From NCBI GenBank assembly GCA_964408435.1, contig CAYOZL010000058.1, forward strand, positions 1 through 14,004: a DNA stretch of 14,004 nt, written 5' to 3'. The DNA comes from CAYOZL01 sp964408435 (GTDB taxonomy: Bacteria > Bdellovibrionota_C > UBA2361 > SZUA-149 > CAYOZL01). Both the position numbers and the translations under genes were made by a program. Below, one piece after another: positions 7,981-14,004 of this stretch. Numbering within the stretch: position 1 is the first letter of the stretch; each line of letters begins with the position of its first letter. The notes beneath the pieces were generated by a model, which saw nothing but the letters and a program-made list of their open reading frames with translations, did not search any database and was not told the DNA's origin.

Positions 7981-9150
7981 ATGTTTGATAAAAGTGTTGA
8001 AAAATTTCCACATAAGAAAAACCACACATTCTTAGCTTTTTGCAGTGTTTCTCCTTTGTATGCTCCTGCAGCAAATGCAGGTCAGAAGTTTTTAGAAGCC
8101 CAGGCAAAAGATGGAATTTGTCTTTTTGATCAGTATACAGAATTAACAACTAGATTTAGAAAAGCTGCTGGGAAGCTTTTAGATGTGGATATGAGGGATA
8201 TAACAATTCCTATTAATACATCTGAGGCTTTAAACATAGTTGCTAATGGTTATCCATTTAAACCTGGGGATGAGGTTATTAGCTTTGAGCATGAATATCC
8301 TGCAAATCATTATCCTTGGGTGTTGCAACAAAAAAGAGGAGTTAAGCTTAAGTTACTTCAGAATCATAAATTATCTAATCCTGTTTTAGAAGGAAAGGAT
8401 GCCGATGGTTTAATTGGAGGCTGGAGTTGGCAAGAACTTGAGTCTTTAGTAACAGAGAGAACAAAAATTATTGCGCTTAGTCATGTTCAATTTACTAGTG
8501 CATATGCAGCAGACTTAGAAAAACTAGGTGAGTTTTGTAAGGGAAAAAATATTGATTTAGTTATTGATGCTGCACAAAGTTTAGGTAGCTTACCAATTTA
8601 TCCTGAAAAATATGGAATTTCAGCAGTGGCAGCTTCTGGTTGGAAGTGGCTAATAGGACCTATTGGAACAGGTGTGTTTTATACATCTGCTGAGTTTAGA
8701 GAAAAAATAGAAATTACAATGTCTGGCTCTGATCATATGGAGCAACAAGCAGAGTATTTAGATCATAGTTGGCGTCCATTTAGTGATGGTAGAAAATTTA
8801 ATTATTCTACTTTGCCTTATGCTTGTGTTGAGGGCTTAAGCACTGTGATTGAAGAAGTCTTTAATACTTATGGAATAGAAGAGATACAGAAAGAGATTTA
8901 TAGAATGCAAGACTTTGGACTAAAGCTTTTAAATCGTGATAAATATACTCCATTAGTTCATGAAGGCGTTAATAGAGCAGGGTTTATTTCTATTATTCCT
9001 AAAAATGGGGATGCTAAAGAAATACACTTAGAACTAAAAAAACAAGGAGTGTTAATTACTCCAAGAGACGGTTACTTACGTTTTGCTCCTCATTTTTGTT
9101 CTACAGAAGAAGAAGTAGAGAAAGGAATAAGTATACTGAATAGCTTATAG
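7981..9150 (+). CDS. Class V aminotransferase-family PLP enzyme
   Basis: A 389-residue cytoplasmic, fold-type I, PLP-dependent enzyme of the class V aminotransferase/cysteine desulfurase family. The expected Schiff-base lysine is K222 in ASGWKWLIGPIGTG. D196 in DAAQSLG would contact the pyridine nitrogen and Q199 the PLP ring oxygen. NTSEALNIVANGY (about residues 79-91) fits the phosphate-binding turn, and SHVQFTSA is a further family pattern. The C-terminal LRFAPHFCSTEEEVEKG closes the small domain. It lacks the RxGxHCA active-site cysteine loop of SufS/IscS/CsdA, so a cysteine desulfurase role is unlikely. Isopenicillin-N-epimerase-like, kynureninase-like or transaminase chemistry is possible. 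It sits between prfB and aroC with no pathway partner that reveals the substrate. The 56-bp gap upstream is the largest within the block and has no SD; TATATC six bases before the ATG could be a -10 box of a short-leader or leaderless promoter. Confidence 0.85.
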   Translation: MFDKSVEKFPHKKNHTFLAFCSVSPLYAPAANAGQKFLEAQAKDGICLFDQYTELTTRFRKAAGKLLDVDMRDITIPINTSEALNIVANGYPFKPGDEVISFEHEYPANHYPWVLQQKRGVKLKLLQNHKLSNPVLEGKDADGLIGGWSWQELESLVTERTKIIALSHVQFTSAYAADLEKLGEFCKGKNIDLVIDAAQSLGSLPIYPEKYGISAVAASGWKWLIGPIGTGVFYTSAEFREKIEITMSGSDHMEQQAEYLDHSWRPFSDGRKFNYSTLPYACVEGLSTVIEEVFNTYGIEEIQKEIYRMQDFGLKLLNRDKYTPLVHEGVNRAGFISIIPKNGDAKEIHLELKKQGVLITPRDGYLRFAPHFCSTEEEVEKGISILNSL

Positions 9151-9165
9151 AAACTAGAAAAAATT

Positions 9166-10257
9166 ATGATTGATTCAAGTAGCTTCGGAAAATTATTTAA
9201 GATCACAACATTTGGTGAAAGCCATGGGCCAGCTCTTGGTGTTATTATAGATGGTTGTCCTTCAGGCCTAGAGCTTGATTTAGATTTAATTAGAAAAGAA
9301 CTTGATAGAAGAAAGCCTGGTCAGTCTAAATTAGTTACTCCTAGAAAAGAAAATGATGACTTTGAAATATTAAGTGGAGTTTTTGAAGGGAAAACTACAG
9401 GAACACCAATTTGTTTTTTAATTAGAAATACAAATGCAAAAAGTAAAGACTACTCGGAAATAAAAGATTTATTTAGACCAGGTCATGCTGATTTTACTTA
9501 TCATGCAAAGTATAGACATAGAGACTATAGAGGTGGCGGGCGTTCAAGTGCTAGAGAAACTGTCGCAAGAGTTGCTGCGGGTGCAATTGCTAAACAGCTA
9601 CTAGCAACTATCGGTGTTGAGTTTAAAGGTGGGGTGGTAAGAATAGGAAATGTTGTTGCTAAGAAAAGAGACTTCACACTTGTAAATGACTTGAACTGTG
9701 TTGATCCTGATGTTGTAGAGGCGATGGAAAAGGAAGTAAGCACTGCAAGGAAAGAAAAAGATTCGGTTGGAGCAGAGGTAGAAGTAGTAGCTGAGAATCT
9801 TCCAATTGGAATTGGTGAACCTATTTTTGCTAAATTAGATGCGGCAATTGCAGCTGCTATGCTTTCAATTCCTGCTGTAAAAGGAGTTGAGTTTGGTTTA
9901 GGTTTTGAGGTTGCTGCAAAAAGAGGAACAGAAGTAAACGATAGAATGAGAGCTGATGGTTTTGTTTCTAATAATCATGGTGGGGTTCTTGGGGGTTTAT
10001 CTTCAGGTGCACCAATAGTAGTAAGAATAGCCTTAAAGCCTACATCTTCTATACCGCAAGACATAGAATCTATTGATAAGAATTTAAAAGATAGAATGAT
10101 TTCTACAAGAGGCAGACATGACCCATGTGTGGGAATTAGAGCTGTGCCAATAGCTGAAGCGATGCTTGCTTTAGTCTTGGTAGATTTTTGGATGCAGGAC
10201 TTAGCTGTTAAAAAAGCGCAAGAAAATTTCTTTCCTGTAAAGCCTATTAAGTATTAA
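9166..10257 (+). CDS. aroC: Chorismate synthase
   Basis: Chorismate synthase converts 5-enolpyruvylshikimate-3-phosphate to chorismate using reduced FMN, the last common step to aromatic amino acids, folate and quinones. The protein is 363 residues, the usual length. All three family signatures are present: GESHGPALG (from residue 17), RGGGRSSARETVARVAAGA (from 122), and RGRHDPCVGIRAVP (from 315). The last two include the FMN and phosphate contacts. The ATG sits just before the conserved FGKLFKITTFGESHG start of the family, 15 bp after the class V enzyme gene, with no SD. No other shikimate gene is in the window. The stop codon lies inside a short tandem repeat leading to argS. The enzyme looks complete and functional. 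Confidence 0.97.
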   Translation: MIDSSSFGKLFKITTFGESHGPALGVIIDGCPSGLELDLDLIRKELDRRKPGQSKLVTPRKENDDFEILSGVFEGKTTGTPICFLIRNTNAKSKDYSEIKDLFRPGHADFTYHAKYRHRDYRGGGRSSARETVARVAAGAIAKQLLATIGVEFKGGVVRIGNVVAKKRDFTLVNDLNCVDPDVVEAMEKEVSTARKEKDSVGAEVEVVAENLPIGIGEPIFAKLDAAIAAAMLSIPAVKGVEFGLGFEVAAKRGTEVNDRMRADGFVSNNHGGVLGGLSSGAPIVVRIALKPTSSIPQDIESIDKNLKDRMISTRGRHDPCVGIRAVPIAEAMLALVLVDFWMQDLAVKKAQENFFPVKPIKY

Positions 10258-10283
10258 GAGTAAGTATTAACAGTAAATATTAA
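10251..10283. repeat. 13-bp tandem repeat across the aroC stop
   Basis: GTATTAAGAGTAA (10251-10263) is followed directly by GTATTAACAGTAA (10264-10276), one mismatch, and a partial third copy ATATTAA (10277-10283). The first copy contains the aroC stop codon and the rest fills the aroC-argS gap. It looks like slippage duplication in low-complexity DNA. Confidence 0.65.
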
Positions 10284-10292
10284 AGATTGGCT

Positions 10293-11972
10293 ATGCTTGA
10301 ACAATTTAAATCTGAAATAGCTAAAAGTATAAAAGAAGTTTGCTCGCTAGATTACGATAAAATTTACTCTCTTTTAGAAAAGCCTAAAAATAGAGACCAT
10401 GGTGACTTTGCTTTTCCTTGTTTCTTAATAGCTAAAGAACAGAAAAAAAATCCAAAAGAATGTGCGAGTTACGTAGTTGAGAATATAAAATTATCAACTG
10501 ATACTGCTAGTGCTAAGGAGCTTGGGCCTTTTATTAATTTTTCTCTAAATAGAGAGAAAGTAAATAAGCTTGTAGTTGAAGAAATTCTTAAGCAAAGAGA
10601 AAAATTTGGCACAACTAGCATAGAGAAAAAAGTGCTTCTAGAATACAGCAGTCCTAATATTGCAAAGCCTTTTCATGTTGGCCATCTTAGACCAACGTTA
10701 CTTGGTAGTTGTTTGGACAGAGTTTACAGGCATCGTGGTTGGAATGTCGTTAGTGTAAATCACTTAGGAGACTGGGGAACGCAGTTTGGTTTTGTTTTTG
10801 CTGGTTGTAAGCTTTGGGGTAAACCTGAGAATGAATCAGTTAGTGCTTTAGTAGAGCTTTATAGGAAAGCAACAGCACTGAAAAAAGAACAAGGTCAAGA
10901 CGGGGAAGTTAATAAAATAGCTAGACAGTATTTTATTGATTTAGAAAAAGGGGATGCTGAAGCAAAAGAATTCTGGGAATGGTGCTTAGATATTAGTCTT
11001 AAGTATTTAAAAGAAACTTATAAAAGATTAGATATAAAATTTGATCATTACATTGGAGAATCTTTTTATGCTCCAATGTTACCGGATTTGAAAAAAGATT
11101 TAGGGGAATTACTAGTTGAATCTGAAGGAGCTCTTGGAGTTGATTTAGGTGAGGATTTGGGTTTTGCAAGAATTACAACAGAAGATGGACGTTCACTTTA
11201 TTTAGCAAGGGATTTATCTGCAGCTGAGTATAGATATGAAAAATTCAAATATGACTTAGCAGTTTATGTAGTGGGGGCTCCGCAGAAGTTACATTTTCAA
11301 CAGTTAAAAGAAATAATAAGTAAACAAGGCAAGGATTATAATATTGAGCATGTAGCTTTTGGACATGTTCTAGGGATGTCTACTAGGGGAGCAGGAGAGT
11401 TTATTGAGTTAAATTCTTTTGTAGATGAGAGTTACAATAAAGCACTTGAAGCATATAGGTCTCAGCTAAAGGGTGAAGCGAACAGTGAAGCTAGAGGGGA
11501 AGAAGAAATAGCACTCTCTGTATCAAAAGCCGCAATTACTTTTAGCACTTTATCTAAGACTAGAATTAAAGATGTACAGTTTTCTTGGGAAGAAGCATTA
11601 GCTTTTCAAGGCGATAGTGGGCCATATATTTTATATGCATACGCAAGAATTAATAGCGTGAAACAAAAAGCAGGGATTGAAATTCCAGATACTATAACTG
11701 CAAGTGATTTAAGTGAGGATTCTGCTTATAATTTAGTAATGCAATTAAGTCAGTTTGAAAGTGCACTAGATAAAACAATAGAAAGTAACGACCCGGCGTA
11801 TCTTTGTGCTTATAGTTTGGACTTAGCAAAGTTGTTTTCTAAAGCTTATCAAGAGCTTAAAGTAGTTGGGGATGAAAGAGCAAAAAGTAGGTTAGCTCTT
11901 TTTGAAGCAACAGCAGTAGTAATTAAAATATGTCTTAATTTATTAGGCGTAAAAACAATAGATAGAATGTAG
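10293..11972 (+). CDS. argS: Arginine--tRNA ligase
   Basis: Class I arginyl-tRNA synthetase, charging tRNA-Arg; 559 residues from the ATG at 10293 (a TTG two codons earlier is possible but less likely). An N-terminal Add1-type domain with the RDHGDFAFPCFLIA pattern is followed by the catalytic core with the HIGH-type motif HVGH (128-131) in SSPNIAKPFHVGHLRPT. Next is LGDWGTQFG, and the KMSKS equivalent is MSTRGAG from residue 362, preceded by Gly rather than Lys. K125, just before HVGH, may compensate, as proposed for other ArgRSs. The C-terminal DALR-type anticodon-binding domain begins around YILYAYARINSV. The SSPNIAKPFHxGH and GMSTR style resembles fungal/mitochondrial-type ArgRS more than E. 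coli or Bacillus types, from memory. Its TAG stop overlaps the mpl GTG start by one base, suggesting coupled translation. No SD at the start. Confidence 0.96.
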   Translation: MLEQFKSEIAKSIKEVCSLDYDKIYSLLEKPKNRDHGDFAFPCFLIAKEQKKNPKECASYVVENIKLSTDTASAKELGPFINFSLNREKVNKLVVEEILKQREKFGTTSIEKKVLLEYSSPNIAKPFHVGHLRPTLLGSCLDRVYRHRGWNVVSVNHLGDWGTQFGFVFAGCKLWGKPENESVSALVELYRKATALKKEQGQDGEVNKIARQYFIDLEKGDAEAKEFWEWCLDISLKYLKETYKRLDIKFDHYIGESFYAPMLPDLKKDLGELLVESEGALGVDLGEDLGFARITTEDGRSLYLARDLSAAEYRYEKFKYDLAVYVVGAPQKLHFQQLKEIISKQGKDYNIEHVAFGHVLGMSTRGAGEFIELNSFVDESYNKALEAYRSQLKGEANSEARGEEEIALSVSKAAITFSTLSKTRIKDVQFSWEEALAFQGDSGPYILYAYARINSVKQKAGIEIPDTITASDLSEDSAYNLVMQLSQFESALDKTIESNDPAYLCAYSLDLAKLFSKAYQELKVVGDERAKSRLALFEATAVVIKICLNLLGVKTIDRM

Positions 11973-13513
11973 TGAAGACTCACATATCTAAAATCTTTGA
12001 TTCTGAGTGTAAGAAAAGAGTTGAACTTGTATCAGGCTTAAAGTTAGGCTCAAAAATTCATTTATCTGCTACTTGTGGAACGGGCATGTCAGCAGTTCTA
12101 AAACTTTTAAAAGATGCTGGTTTTTATTGTACTGGAAGTGATAAAGCCTTTTATCCTCCTATGGGTTCAGTTGTAAAAGACTTAGCAGATGAAATTTTTG
12201 AAGGTTACAACTCAAAGAATATAGCAAAAGATGTTGATTTAGTAGTTATTGGCAATGCTTTATCAATAGATAATCCAGAAGTTCAATATGTTCTAGAAAA
12301 TAAAATACCTTATGCCTCAATGGCAGAAGTATTTAGTGCACTTTTAATTGGAAAAAGAGACTACTGTGCTAAGTCAATTGTTGTTACTGGAACTCACGGT
12401 AAAACTACTACTACTTCAATGCTTGCTGAATTATTAGAGGCTTCAAGTCGGGAGCCTGGATATTTTATAGGAGCAATTCCAACAAATTTACCTTCTGGCT
12501 TAAGAATGGTGAGCAAAAATCTTGAAGCAAAAGATAGGACGGTGGTGCTTGAAGGTGATGAGTATGACTGCGCATTTTTTGCAAAATTTGCAAAGTTTCA
12601 ATGCTACAGGGCTGATATAGTAATTATTACTTCTCTCGAGTTTGACCATGCAGATATATACTCGTCGATAGAAGAAATTGAAGAACAATTTATGGTCTTA
12701 ATTTCTAAGCTACCTGATGATGGTCTTGTACTTGCTTGTAGAGAAGATAAGGGAGTTTTAAATTTAATTAATAAATTAAAAGAAGAAGATAGAAAGAAAG
12801 TTAAGTTTTACGGAAAAATTGATAGTGAATATAAAATTCTAGAAAGAGAAGTTTTAGAAGGGAAGCAAAAACTAACGCTAGACTTAAACGGAGAAACTAA
12901 AGAATTAGAATTAAAAGTAAGTGGAGAGTATAATGCATTAAACGCTCTATCTGCTCTTGCTGTAGCAAAAGAATTAGATATAGAAGTGAATCTAAAAGGC
13001 TTAGAGAATTTTAGAGGAGCCTTAAGAAGACAGCAGTTAATTTTTGATAAAAATGACATTAAAGTCATTGAAGATTTTGCTCATCATCCAACAGCGGTAG
13101 CTAAGACTTTAAAGGGAATAAAAGAAGCATATCCTAATAGTGAAATTATAGCAGTGTTTGAACCTAGGTCTAATACGAGTAGACAAGACTTTTTCCAAGC
13201 TCAATACGCAAAAGCTTTCGACTCCGCTGATAAAGTAATTATTAAGACTATTGATACTCATACGTCTTATAGTAAGAATAATACTGAGAGTAAGGTTCTA
13301 GATTTAAATCAACTAGTAAGAGAGATTTCAATAGACAAGACTGATAAGGCAATTTTAGTTGATAGTGTTGAAGAGATTTCAAATACAATTATCTCTAGTG
13401 CTAAGTCTGGAAAAGTAGTTAATTCTAAAAAAGTCTTTGTTTTAATGAGTAATGGAGCTTTTGGTGGTTTGCCAAAAATGCTAGTAGAAAAATTAAAGAA
13501 GCAGTGTAAGTAG
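11972..13513 (+). CDS. mpl: UDP-N-acetylmuramate:L-alanyl-gamma-D-glutamyl-meso-diaminopimelate ligase
   Basis: A Mur-ligase family enzyme that joins the recycled tripeptide L-Ala-gamma-D-Glu-meso-DAP to UDP-MurNAc in the cytoplasm, saving wall synthesis. Domain 1 has a variant glycine loop CGTGMSA, then TGSDKAFYPPMG, the Mpl-type nucleotide-sugar region. Domain 2 has the ATP P-loop GTHGKT (140-145), EGDEYDCAFF (194-203) and the Mpl-typical LEFDHADIYSS. Domain 3 shows AHHPT (370-374), FEPRSNTSRQD and the terminal MSNGAFGG. These favour Mpl over MurC. At 513 residues it is some 50 longer than E. coli Mpl, including about 25-30 extra residues before the first strand. The GTG start is the only sensible one and overlaps the argS stop by one base, so reinitiation is likely; no SD is visible. 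No ampG, ldcA or other recycling gene is in the window. Confidence 0.93.
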   Translation: MKTHISKIFDSECKKRVELVSGLKLGSKIHLSATCGTGMSAVLKLLKDAGFYCTGSDKAFYPPMGSVVKDLADEIFEGYNSKNIAKDVDLVVIGNALSIDNPEVQYVLENKIPYASMAEVFSALLIGKRDYCAKSIVVTGTHGKTTTTSMLAELLEASSREPGYFIGAIPTNLPSGLRMVSKNLEAKDRTVVLEGDEYDCAFFAKFAKFQCYRADIVIITSLEFDHADIYSSIEEIEEQFMVLISKLPDDGLVLACREDKGVLNLINKLKEEDRKKVKFYGKIDSEYKILEREVLEGKQKLTLDLNGETKELELKVSGEYNALNALSALAVAKELDIEVNLKGLENFRGALRRQQLIFDKNDIKVIEDFAHHPTAVAKTLKGIKEAYPNSEIIAVFEPRSNTSRQDFFQAQYAKAFDSADKVIIKTIDTHTSYSKNNTESKVLDLNQLVREISIDKTDKAILVDSVEEISNTIISSAKSGKVVNSKKVFVLMSNGAFGGLPKMLVEKLKKQCK

Positions 13514-13533
13514 AAGTAGTATAAGTAGAAGTA
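13508..13533. repeat. 11-bp direct repeat across the mpl stop
   Basis: AAGTAGAAGTA occurs at 13508-13518 and again at 13523-13533, a 15-bp period. The first copy contains the mpl stop codon; the second lies just before the Shine-Dalgarno sequence of the next gene. The A/G-rich composition makes slippage a likely origin. Confidence 0.55.
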
Positions 13534-13534
13534 A

Positions 13535-13541
13535 AAGGAAG
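13535..13541 (+). promoter_or_regulatory. Strong Shine-Dalgarno site
   Basis: AAGGAAG lies 6 bases before the ATG at 13548. It is the only strong, well-placed ribosome-binding site among the plus-strand genes and supports that start codon. It also shows that SD-led initiation works in this organism. Confidence 0.7.
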
Positions 13542-13547
13542 ATTTAA

Positions 13548-13934
13548 ATGGCAGATAAAAAGAAAGTAGTAAAAGGCATCACTCTAGCTCAAGGACTAAT
13601 TGCAGCAATGAAAGCAATTGATAATCAAATCGCAAGAAAGATGCAAAGAAGTCCAGCTGAAAGAGAAGAAGCAGGAGTTCAAAAATGGTCTCCGTATGCT
13701 GAAAAAGTAGAACAAACAACAGCTCTAGTATTAGATGCCTTTGGTTCTCAGGATATAGAATTAGATTCAATATTAGTTTCATCTCAAGCAATGGTTAAAG
13801 CTCTTTATTTAATTATAGAAGAAGTTGAGGACTTAGGGGAATTAAGAACAACCTATTGTCAGGATGCTTTAGAAAAAATTGATAGAGATGTAAGGCAGGG
13901 ACTCAGTCTATACAATCAAGAAAAACTAAATTAA
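13548..13934 (+). CDS. Hypothetical protein, helical, 128 residues
   Basis: I do not recognise this protein. It is short, soluble and has no signal peptide or membrane segment. It begins with a basic MADKKKVVKG, then reads as largely amphipathic helices: about 14-36, 43-65 with several Glu and Lys, 75-95, and 97-124. There is one cysteine (in TTYCQDALEK) and no obvious metal or nucleotide motif. Composition alternates charge with small hydrophobics, as in helical-bundle or oligomerising proteins. The start is well supported by the AAGGAAG ribosome site 6 bases upstream. It sits 34 bp after mpl and could be the last gene of the block, or begin its own unit. Low-complexity hexamer DNA follows its stop. 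The good SD, the non-repetitive sequence and codon use like its neighbours argue for a real gene; no function can be assigned. Confidence 0.8.
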   Translation: MADKKKVVKGITLAQGLIAAMKAIDNQIARKMQRSPAEREEAGVQKWSPYAEKVEQTTALVLDAFGSQDIELDSILVSSQAMVKALYLIIEEVEDLGELRTTYCQDALEKIDRDVRQGLSLYNQEKLN

Positions 13935-13966
13935 TCCTTTCATTATTATTTAGTTACGCTAGAAGG

Positions 13967-14004
13967 TCTTAGTCTTAGTCTTAGTCTTAGTCTTAGTCTT
14001 AGTC
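13967..14004. repeat. TCTTAG hexanucleotide tandem array, cut by window edge
   Basis: Six perfect copies of TCTTAG and two bases of a seventh fill 13967-14004 without a mismatch and reach the edge, so the true copy number is unknown. The array starts 32 bp after the stop of the 128-residue gene. As coding DNA it could read Leu-Ser or Leu-Val on the plus strand, or Thr-Lys or Leu-Arg on the minus strand. A minus-strand Thr-Lys frame would end at TAG (complement of 13959-13961). Non-coding microsatellite is equally possible. Confidence 0.9.

Noticed and set aside
9525..9743. 72-codon minus-strand open frame inside aroC
   Set aside because: Its low-complexity Ala/Ser/Thr composition mirrors aroC codons; the plus strand carries the chorismate synthase signatures.
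12808..13068. 86-codon minus-strand open frame inside mpl
   Set aside because: Ser/Leu/Phe-rich mirror of mpl coding sequence, with no start context or family resemblance.
554..13934. A new defence or mobile system
   Set aside because: All recognisable genes are housekeeping with shared orientation and similar base use. I found no transposase, recombinase, CRISPR repeat or toxin-antitoxin pattern.

Overview
The window is an AT-rich bacterial segment (about one third G+C by eye). It carries ten consecutive genes on the plus strand and one truncated gene diverging from them at the left edge. The genes point to a Gram-negative bacterium. Mpl recycles meso-diaminopimelate muropeptides, and the left-edge protein has a signal peptidase I type leader. 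AlaRS and chorismate synthase read like proteobacterial versions, and the pgpH-ybeY pair is common in deltaproteobacterial and Bdellovibrionota-like lineages as well as Firmicutes and Cyanobacteria. A low-GC deltaproteobacterial or Bdellovibrionota-like organism is my best guess, but the sequence alone does not prove it.

Layout: (1) 1-440, minus strand, the N-terminal 146 codons of an exported protein that I do not recognise and that runs off the left edge. (2) 441-553, a divergent intergenic region with a TTGACA element and a perfect 6-bp hairpin. (3) 554-6772, a HAD-family phosphatase, alaS, a membrane HD-domain phosphohydrolase (PgpH/7TM-HD type) with an unusual lysine-rich tail, and ybeY. 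(4) 6799-7924, prfB, whose first 29 codons end at an in-frame TGA read through by the known RF2 programmed +1 frameshift. A naive gene call starting at 7007 misses the first 69 residues. (5) 7981-13513, a class V PLP enzyme, aroC, argS and mpl. (6) 13548-13934, an unrecognised 128-residue, probably helical protein, followed by a TCTTAG hexamer array that runs off the right edge.

Gene spacing is tight (from a 1-nt overlap to 56 nt), and I see no convincing terminator inside the block. Much of it could be one long housekeeping operon for translation (alaS, ybeY, prfB, argS), aromatic amino acid synthesis (aroC), cell-wall recycling (mpl) and probably c-di-AMP signalling (pgpH). Most start codons have no Shine-Dalgarno sequence. 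The clear exception is the 128-residue gene (AAGGAAG), with a weaker AGGA before ybeY. Nevertheless the RF2 frameshift site keeps an internal SD-like element.

I see no mobile element, CRISPR array, tRNA, rRNA or obvious new multi-gene system. The best leads are the lysine-rich PgpH tail, the offset RF2 frameshift stimulator, the eukaryote-like ArgRS subtype, the two unrecognised proteins at the edges, and short tandem repeats at gene ends.
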